48,189 bases of DNA from an uncultured Rhodospirillales bacterium (GTDB lineage Bacteria > Pseudomonadota > Alphaproteobacteria > RF32 > CAG-239): NCBI GenBank assembly GCA_902763185.1, contig CACWQT010000012.1, positions 1-48,189 of the forward strand. Reading direction: 5' to 3'. The stretch's first letter is position 1. Every line of letters begins with the position of its first letter. The translations under genes were made by a program, and so were the position numbers. Shown here one piece after another: positions 43,352 through 48,189 of this stretch. The notes below the pieces were generated by a model. It was not told where the DNA came from. It did no database searches and saw only the letters and a program-made list of their open reading frames with translations.

Positions 43352-43390
43352 AATCTTAGGAAAAATTGCAATTTATTTAGGGGATAAAAT

Positions 43391-43705
43391 ATGGAAACAG
43401 AAAGTAAAGGCTTAGACATCAAACAAGTAAGAGAAGGAAAAAAGTTAACTTGCGTTTTAACTGGTTGGTTAGATCCTAATACTTCGCCGCAACTTACAAA
43501 CATTGATTTAACTGAAGTTAAAGAACTCATTTTTGATATGAAAGGTGTGGAATATGTGTTTTCGGCAGGATTGCGCGCCTTTTTGATGTTACAAAGAACG
43601 CTTACCGAACAAGGCGGCACATTAAAACTCATCAATGTATCTGATGATATCAGAAATATTTTTGAATATACCGGTTTTGATGAAATGTTAGAAGCGAAAG
43701 CATGA
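43391..43705 (+). CDS. STAS-domain anti-sigma factor antagonist
   Basis: A protein of 104 residues consisting only of a STAS domain: KLTCVLTGWLDPNTSPQL, ELIFDMKGVEYVFSAGLRAFLMLQRTLTEQGGTLKLINVSDDIRNIFEYTGFDEML. The phosphoacceptor region reads YVFSAGLR, keeping the Ser before AGL but with Phe for the usual first Ser of YISSAGLR. In partner switching such a protein is phosphorylated by an HATPase kinase and dephosphorylated by a PP2C phosphatase, and the free form releases a regulator. Both enzymes appear fused in the next gene, which it overlaps by 4 nt (ATGA). AGGGG is 7 nt before the ATG. Confidence 0.92.
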   Translation: METESKGLDIKQVREGKKLTCVLTGWLDPNTSPQLTNIDLTEVKELIFDMKGVEYVFSAGLRAFLMLQRTLTEQGGTLKLINVSDDIRNIFEYTGFDEMLEAKA

Positions 43706-46050
43706 AAAATATTTTGAGATCTTGGCTTAGCCGACACTCGCTTAATTTCAAGCTTAATTTTGGTATTTTGACGTGTGTCGGACTCGGATATTTGGGATTG
43801 GCGGCGCTGATTTCGGAACAATCGGCTCCGATTATTAAATCGCAAATTGAAAATAATGCCAAGATTTCCGTTGAAGCTTATATCTCCGATTTTACACGGA
43901 TTGTTACCGCTGCCGAACGCGTGGTGCTTAATGCTAAAAATACTTTAGAGCAAATTGATAATAATAACATACCCTCGCTTAGAATGGTGTTGTATTCTGC
44001 ACTTAAAACTGTTGATAAAAGCGATCTTGATATTATTGATGCTTGGGTTTATGTGTTTGCACCGGAAGATGTTTCGCGTGGTAATTTATACCTCAGTAAA
44101 TTCTATGAAAACCAATATATTGCTTTTAATATAGAGGAAATAAGTAATATTTATAATAAATTTCCGTGGTTTAAGGAAGTTCCCAAAAAAGAAAATATTT
44201 ATTGGTCTGAACCCTATATTGATAAGGGCAGAAATCAAATTGTTGTTACCTGTTTGGTTCCGTTTGCTTTTAGCAATATTGATGATTTTGACGGTTTAAT
44301 GGCTATTACAATCGGCTTATCAGATATTCAATCACATGTCAGCGATTTCTCATTTTATAAATCCGGAAAATTATTACTCTTATCTAAATCCGGTTTATTT
44401 GTGACGCATCCTAATCCTGATATTGCTCTCAAAAAAACAATCTTTGAGGAGGCAAAGGAAATCAATTTACCGCAACTGATTTCGGTCGGTAAGGAATTGC
44501 AGGCCGGTCGCTCCGGACATATACATATTCCTTATTCCCCTTTGGTTAATGATGCGGCTATTCTCTTCTATGCGCCGATTAAGCATATCGGTTGGGGAGT
44601 TTGCTTAGTTTATGCTCAGAATGAATTTTTGCAGCCGATGCAACAATTTCAATTTAAAATCCTGACGTCTCTTCTTATCTGCATTATTTTGTTGCTTGCC
44701 TTGATTAACCGGATTTGTCATCACTCAACAATTCAACTACGCACCTTGGGGGATATTGCCACACAATATGGTAACGGTGACTTTAGCAAGACTTTTCGCG
44801 AGATACCGTCCACTTCGGATATTTATCGTTTGGCATCGGCTCTCTCAAATATGAAATTCAACCTGCTTAATTATATTGAACAGGAAAGAGAAGAAGCAAC
44901 AGAAAAACAAAAAAGCCAAAGTGAGTTGGAAATTGCCAGAAATATTCAAAAGGCCGCATTATCTACGCAGATACCAAACCACAGTTCTTTTGATATTGCG
45001 ACATTAATGGAACCGGCTAAGCAAGTCGGTGGAGATTTTTATGATTTCTTCTTTGTTGATGATGATAAATTTACCATTGTGGTTGCGGATGTTTCAGGAA
45101 AAGGAATTCCGGCGGCTCTTTATATGATGAAAGCTATTACGCTGATTAAGAACATCAGTAAAGGTAAACTTGCTCCAGAAGTAGTTTTTGAGCATACCAA
45201 CAACCAATTATATGAAGGTAATGAAGGGTGTATGTTTGTGACGGCGTTTATGGCGGTGATTGACTTAAAAACGGGTGACGTTAATTATGTCAATGCCGGA
45301 CATAATCCGCCACTTATGGGAAATGGTGAAAACTATCATTTCTTAGCGCCAAAGAAAAATATCGCACTGGGAATTAAGAAAGATGCCAAATTTGTGGCGG
45401 AGCATTTACGACTTCAACCTAATGAACATCTGTTCTTATATACAGACGGCGTAACCGAAGCTGAAAACAAATCTTTTAAGAGGTATGGTGAAATGAAACT
45501 TAAAAATATTCTACAAAAAGCTAATGCAACACCTCAAGATAATTTGCAATTTGTCTTAAAAGACATCAAAAAATTCACTAAAGGTGCTTCACAATCTGAT
45601 GATATTACTATGTTAGACTTTATGTATAAAGGGAAGAATAAACACATTTTAGATATTGAGGCAAATGTTAAAAAAATAAGTGACGTTTTGACATTCATCC
45701 GAAAAGAGATGAAAACGCATAAGATTGATGAGCATATCCAATTTAATGTGACAATGGCTGCTGAAGAAATTTTCTCCAATATTTCTCTTTATGCTTATAA
45801 AGCTACAGATGTTGCGCGCGTGCAAATTGCCACTGCTTTAGAAGATGATATTTATACGATTATATTTATGGACAGAGGCAAAAAATATAATCCGTTAGCG
45901 CAGAAACAGCCGAATGTAAATCAGGAACTAAAAGAGCGTAAGATTGGCGGATTGGGTGTCTTTTTAGCCAAAAAACTTTCTGATGAGATGGCTTATCGGC
46001 GTCAAGATGAACAAAATATTTTAACAATTCGCTTTAAGATTAAGAAGTAG
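43702..46050 (+). CDS. Membrane sensor phosphatase: Cache-HAMP-SpoIIE(PP2C)-HATPase
   Basis: A protein of 782 residues. TM1 about 20-38; periplasmic dCache-type sensor about 39-310 (WFKEVPKKENIYWSEPYIDKGRNQIVVTCLVPF is typical); TM2 about 315-335; HAMP about 336-390; a short coiled coil; SpoIIE phosphatase about 415-640 (EIARNIQKAALSTQIPN, QVGGDFYDFF, VADVSGKGIPAALYM, LYTDGVTEAEN, SDDITML); and a C-terminal RsbW-like HATPase about 645-782 (AAEEIFSNISLYAY N-box, DRGKKYNP G1, GGLGVFLAKKL G2). An external ligand would set dephosphorylation, by the PP2C, versus phosphorylation, by the HATPase, of the STAS protein encoded just upstream. The final output, perhaps a sigma factor or cyclase, is not in the window. 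Confidence 0.92.
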   Translation: MKNILRSWLSRHSLNFKLNFGILTCVGLGYLGLAALISEQSAPIIKSQIENNAKISVEAYISDFTRIVTAAERVVLNAKNTLEQIDNNNIPSLRMVLYSALKTVDKSDLDIIDAWVYVFAPEDVSRGNLYLSKFYENQYIAFNIEEISNIYNKFPWFKEVPKKENIYWSEPYIDKGRNQIVVTCLVPFAFSNIDDFDGLMAITIGLSDIQSHVSDFSFYKSGKLLLLSKSGLFVTHPNPDIALKKTIFEEAKEINLPQLISVGKELQAGRSGHIHIPYSPLVNDAAILFYAPIKHIGWGVCLVYAQNEFLQPMQQFQFKILTSLLICIILLLALINRICHHSTIQLRTLGDIATQYGNGDFSKTFREIPSTSDIYRLASALSNMKFNLLNYIEQEREEATEKQKSQSELEIARNIQKAALSTQIPNHSSFDIATLMEPAKQVGGDFYDFFFVDDDKFTIVVADVSGKGIPAALYMMKAITLIKNISKGKLAPEVVFEHTNNQLYEGNEGCMFVTAFMAVIDLKTGDVNYVNAGHNPPLMGNGENYHFLAPKKNIALGIKKDAKFVAEHLRLQPNEHLFLYTDGVTEAENKSFKRYGEMKLKNILQKANATPQDNLQFVLKDIKKFTKGASQSDDITMLDFMYKGKNKHILDIEANVKKISDVLTFIRKEMKTHKIDEHIQFNVTMAAEEIFSNISLYAYKATDVARVQIATALEDDIYTIIFMDRGKKYNPLAQKQPNVNQELKERKIGGLGVFLAKKLSDEMAYRRQDEQNILTIRFKIKK

Positions 46051-46056
46051 TGCTTT

Positions 46057-47115
46057 ATGACCATTGAAGACAAAATTTTTAAATGCTCAACGGTTAATCT
46101 CAAAGCTCTTATTCCTTATGGGTTTAAGCAAAATAAAAACGGGTATGTTATCGAAAAAACATTTATGAACGACAGCTTTAAGGCGATTGTAACGATTGAT
46201 CAAACGGGACTAGTCAATGGTGTGGTCTATGATGTTGACAGTGATGACGTGTATATGCCGCTTCGGGTAGAAGAAATGGCTGTCGGATTTGCAGGCCTTG
46301 TGCGCAGTGCTTATGAAGCGGTGTTAGAAGATATTAAAACACATTGTTTTGTGGCTTGCCAATTTGTCGGAGCACAAGCTAACCGTATAGCCGAATTGAT
46401 TAAGCAACATTATGGCGATGAGCCGGATTTTCCGTGGGAGAAATCTGAAGATTACGGGGTGTTTCGAAATCCTACTAATGAGAAATGGTATGCGCTTATT
46501 ATGAACATTGATAAGAGCAAGATTGATAAAAAGTTAAGCGGTGCGGTTGATGTGGTTAATATTAAACTTGATGAAAATGAGATACGATTGCTCTTAAAAG
46601 AAAAAGGATTTTATCCGGCGTATCATATGAATAAAAAGAGCTGGATAACGCTTATTTTAGATGAAACACTAAATGATGATACGGTTATGGCGCTTATTGA
46701 TAAAAGTCATGCTTTCACTATCGGAAAACGCGCCAAGTATAAAGGAAATAAGCAAGCGTGGCTGATACCGGCTAATCCGAAGTTCTTTGATATTGTGGGG
46801 GCTTTTAAGAAAGAGAATGAGATTATTTGGAAGCAATCCGCCAAACTTAAAGTCGGTGATATTGTTTATATGTATGTCGGAGTTCCCTATTCTGCCGTTC
46901 TTTATCAATGTGAGGTTACAGAAGCGGATATCCCCTACAGCTATCAGGATAAAAATTTAACGATAAGCAAAGTTATGCGGATAAAAAAACTTAAAGAGTA
47001 TGATAAAAATTTAATGCCTTTTCAAAAATTAGCTGAATTTGATGTGCGGGCGGTGCGCGGACCGCGGGATTGTCCGCAAGAGTTGGTGCAGTGGCTTGAG
47101 CGACAAAAAGGATAA
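46057..47115 (+). CDS. YjbR/MmcQ-like domain fused to a PUA/EVE-like domain
   Basis: A protein of 352 residues. The first 215 resemble the MmcQ/YjbR double-wing family: an N-terminal half (CSTVNLKALIPYGFKQNKNGYVIEKTFMNDSFKAIVTID), then YGVFRNPTNEKWYALIMNIDKSKI...VDVVNIKLDENEIRLLLKEKGFYPAYHMNKKSWITLILDETLNDDTVMALIDKSH, which is the typical MmcQ core. From about 220, KQAWLIPANPKFFDIVGAFKKENEIIWKQSAKLKVGDIVYMYVGVPYSAVLYQCEV looks like an EVE/PUA-like module, a fold that reads modified bases. Role unknown. It starts 6 nt after the phosphatase stop and is in the same operon. No good ribosome binding site is seen (GCTTT-ATG), so coupling to upstream translation is likely. Confidence 0.72.
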   Translation: MTIEDKIFKCSTVNLKALIPYGFKQNKNGYVIEKTFMNDSFKAIVTIDQTGLVNGVVYDVDSDDVYMPLRVEEMAVGFAGLVRSAYEAVLEDIKTHCFVACQFVGAQANRIAELIKQHYGDEPDFPWEKSEDYGVFRNPTNEKWYALIMNIDKSKIDKKLSGAVDVVNIKLDENEIRLLLKEKGFYPAYHMNKKSWITLILDETLNDDTVMALIDKSHAFTIGKRAKYKGNKQAWLIPANPKFFDIVGAFKKENEIIWKQSAKLKVGDIVYMYVGVPYSAVLYQCEVTEADIPYSYQDKNLTISKVMRIKKLKEYDKNLMPFQKLAEFDVRAVRGPRDCPQELVQWLERQKG

Positions 47116-47116
47116 T

Positions 47117-47908
47117 ATGAGCGATTTAATTAACAACATCAAACTGATTGCTTCAGATATTGACGGAACATTGTTGCTCAACAGCACAAAGCAGGTGTCT
47201 GATGAATTGTTTTTACAAATTCGGCGATTAAAAAAAGATAAAGGCATTTTGTTTATGGCAGCAAGCGGACGGCAATATCAAAATCTGCAAGTGCTATTCC
47301 GTCCGGTTAAAGATGAGATTATTTATCTTTGTGAAAACGGTTGTTTAGGGGTTTATCAAAATCAGATTATTTATCAAAAGGAATTAGAGCGTGAATTGGC
47401 GTTTAAGATTGCCGAAAGTATCTTAGCGGAAGAAAATTGTGAGGTGCAAATATCTACACCCGATACACAATATATCATGCCTAAGACAGAGGCTTTTTAT
47501 CGATATATGAAAAATGAAGCGGGAATTAAGGTTAAAAAAATCAAAAATATTCGGGCAATTAGAGAGCCAATTCTTAAAGTTGCGGTTTATAACCCCTGCT
47601 CTATGGCGCATCGAGACAGGTTACAAAAATTATACGGGCATAAATGCGCCATACATCTCGGGCGCAGTGATTGGACGGATTTTACGCCGCTGAAGACAGA
47701 TAAAGGAACAGCCTTAAAAGCAATCATTAAAACACTTCGGATAAAGCCTAAAGAATGTATGGCATTTGGTGACTACTATAATGATGAGAGTATGCTTAAA
47801 GCGGTCGGGTTTCCGATTGTAATGAATACGGCGCCGCTTGATTTGCAAAAAATCGGCAAAGAAACAACCGATACGGTTGAACACGCCATAGAGAGAATTT
47901 ATTTTTAG
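47117..47908 (+). CDS. HAD-superfamily phosphatase, Cof/YidA type
   Basis: A protein of 263 residues with the HAD motifs in order: SDIDGTLL (motif I with both Asp), AASGRQYQNL (motif II), Lys within TDKGTALKAII (motif III), and FGDYYNDESMLKAVG (motif IV). The C2-type cap between motifs II and III identifies the Cof group, which dephosphorylates sugar phosphates, flavin or pyridoxal phosphates. ATG 47117 is 1 nt after the upstream stop. The longer frame to 47039 lies inside the neighbouring gene. It is the last gene of the STAS operon. Substrate is not predictable. Confidence 0.9.
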   Translation: MSDLINNIKLIASDIDGTLLLNSTKQVSDELFLQIRRLKKDKGILFMAASGRQYQNLQVLFRPVKDEIIYLCENGCLGVYQNQIIYQKELERELAFKIAESILAEENCEVQISTPDTQYIMPKTEAFYRYMKNEAGIKVKKIKNIRAIREPILKVAVYNPCSMAHRDRLQKLYGHKCAIHLGRSDWTDFTPLKTDKGTALKAIIKTLRIKPKECMAFGDYYNDESMLKAVGFPIVMNTAPLDLQKIGKETTDTVEHAIERIYF

Positions 47909-47925
47909 ACCGCCCTTGCAAAGTA

Positions 47926-47962
47926 TTGACATCTCTCATAGCTTGATATAGAAATATCTATA
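47926..47962 (+). promoter_or_regulatory. Promoter with overlapping palindromic operator
   Basis: TTGACA (47926-47931) with TATAGA after 15 nt, or TAGAAA after 17 nt. A perfect inverted repeat TATAGA-aata-TCTATA (47947-47962) covers the -10 area. Confidence 0.5.
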
Positions 47963-48009
47963 GTGGTGAGTTGTTACCGCAAAAGCCCTCAAAGTTGAGG
48001 GCTTTTTTT
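47963..48009 (+). ncRNA. Possible short transcript or leader ending in a terminator
   Basis: From the promoter at 47926 a transcript of about 50 nt would contain a small hairpin (GTGGT-8 nt-ACCGC, 47963-47980), then a textbook terminator AAAAGCCCTC-aaagtt-GAGGGCTTTT (47981-48006) with T7. It may be a small RNA, a terminated leader of the 48119 gene, or merely the end of the HAD operon. Confidence 0.4.
47981..48009 (+). terminator. Rho-independent terminator
   Basis: A 10-bp stem AAAAGCCCTC / GAGGGCTTTT with loop aaagtt and a T tract. It lies 72 nt after the HAD gene stop. Confidence 0.85.
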
Positions 48010-48014
48010 GTGTC

Positions 48015-48085
48015 TTTTTTTCTCCCCCTTAACAGAGAGGGGGAATTTTTAATCAGAGCTGTAGCCTTTAAGGTTGCGGCTCTTT
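48015..48085 (+). terminator. Two further terminator-like hairpins; the first is a fragment of the dispersed repeat
   Basis: CCCCCT-taacag-AGGGGG followed by AATTTTT lies near 48024-48048 and resembles the second hairpin of the dispersed repeat. AGAGCTGTAGCC-tttaa-GGTTGCGGCTCT then T6 lies near 48055-48087 and forms a 12-bp stem with G-U pairs. Confidence 0.6.
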
Positions 48086-48118
48086 TTTATTTTAAATCTT
48101 AAATTTAGGAGAAAATAA

Positions 48119-48189
48119 ATGACTAATTATAATTTAGCATCGGATTTGATGACACCGGATCCTTTGACAATTAAGCGCAACAAAAAGAA
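48119..48189 (+). CDS. Start of a possible CBS-domain protein (runs off the right edge)
   Basis: Only 23 codons are visible: MTNYNLASDLMTPDPLTIKRNKK. AGGAG (48107-48111) lies 7 nt before the ATG, so the start is convincing. The stretch D-L-M-T-P-D-P-L-T-I matches the usual opening of a CBS domain (DVMTPxPxTV), suggesting a nucleotide-sensing CBS-pair protein, but the visible part is too short to be sure. Confidence 0.6.
   Translation, partial: MTNYNLASDLMTPDPLTIKRNKK

Noticed and set aside
1..48189. tRNA, rRNA, integrase, transposase or replication origin
   Set aside because: I looked for these and saw no convincing sequence for any of them.

Overview
The window is AT-rich (my estimate is about 40% G+C) and tightly packed. 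It comes from a Gram-negative, fermentative, probably strictly anaerobic bacterium. The signs are signal peptides, a very large autotransporter-like surface protein, lipopolysaccharide- or capsule-type glycosyltransferases, AdhE, and three kinds of [FeFe]-hydrogenase. Promoters follow a TTGACA / 16-17 nt / TATAAT-like pattern. The glycosyltransferase-associated 'FDxxWYLxxYPDV' repeats and the ComM and PreA types fit a gut-type alphaproteobacterium. That assignment is inference; there is no rRNA or tRNA in the window.

Layout. 1-7302 (-): 5' part of a giant secreted protein (at least 2434 residues) with two arrays of GGAIYN / F-x-x-N beta-helix repeats; its 3' end lies outside the window. 7441-8379 (-): dolichol/phytol-kinase-like membrane protein. 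8543-12176 (+): promoter and five-gene operon (secreted cupin, two tandem aminoglycoside-phosphotransferase-fold kinases, BASS transporter, isochorismatase-like hydrolase). 12238-14007 (-): preA with an unknown partner. 14031-17927 (-): comM and an exported protein with a Cys-rich linker and a dead trypsin-like domain. 17955-20798: lysine-rich protein, small exported protein, heavy-metal exporter-like protein. 20842-22717 (-): MBL phosphodiesterase and nucleotidyltransferase operon preceded by a promoter, a hairpin and a 15-codon leader ORF. 22866-25394: a lone glycosyltransferase, a Bacteroidota-looking outer-membrane gene between strong terminators, and a palindrome-rich spacer.

The centre of interest is 25395-38093. 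One minus-strand operon runs thioredoxin-like 2Fe-2S protein, sensory (group C) [FeFe]-hydrogenase with PAS domain, SpoIIE/PP2C phosphatase, second thioredoxin-like 2Fe-2S protein, group B [FeFe]-hydrogenase, AdhE. After two small unknown plus-strand genes comes a second hydrogenase operon, hydC-hydB-hydA, encoding a trimeric NAD-linked group A enzyme. Together they suggest a cell that disposes of reductant as H2 or ethanol and has a built-in H2/redox sensor acting through protein dephosphorylation.

38157-43277 (-) is a surface-polysaccharide region (RgpF-like and multidomain glycosyltransferases). 43323-47908 (+) is a partner-switching operon (STAS antagonist; membrane Cache-HAMP-PP2C-HATPase protein) followed by a YjbR/PUA-like fusion and a HAD phosphatase. 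The right edge holds a promoter, an operator-like palindrome, three terminator-like hairpins and the first codons of a possible CBS-domain protein. A dispersed palindromic repeat occurs in intergenic gaps.
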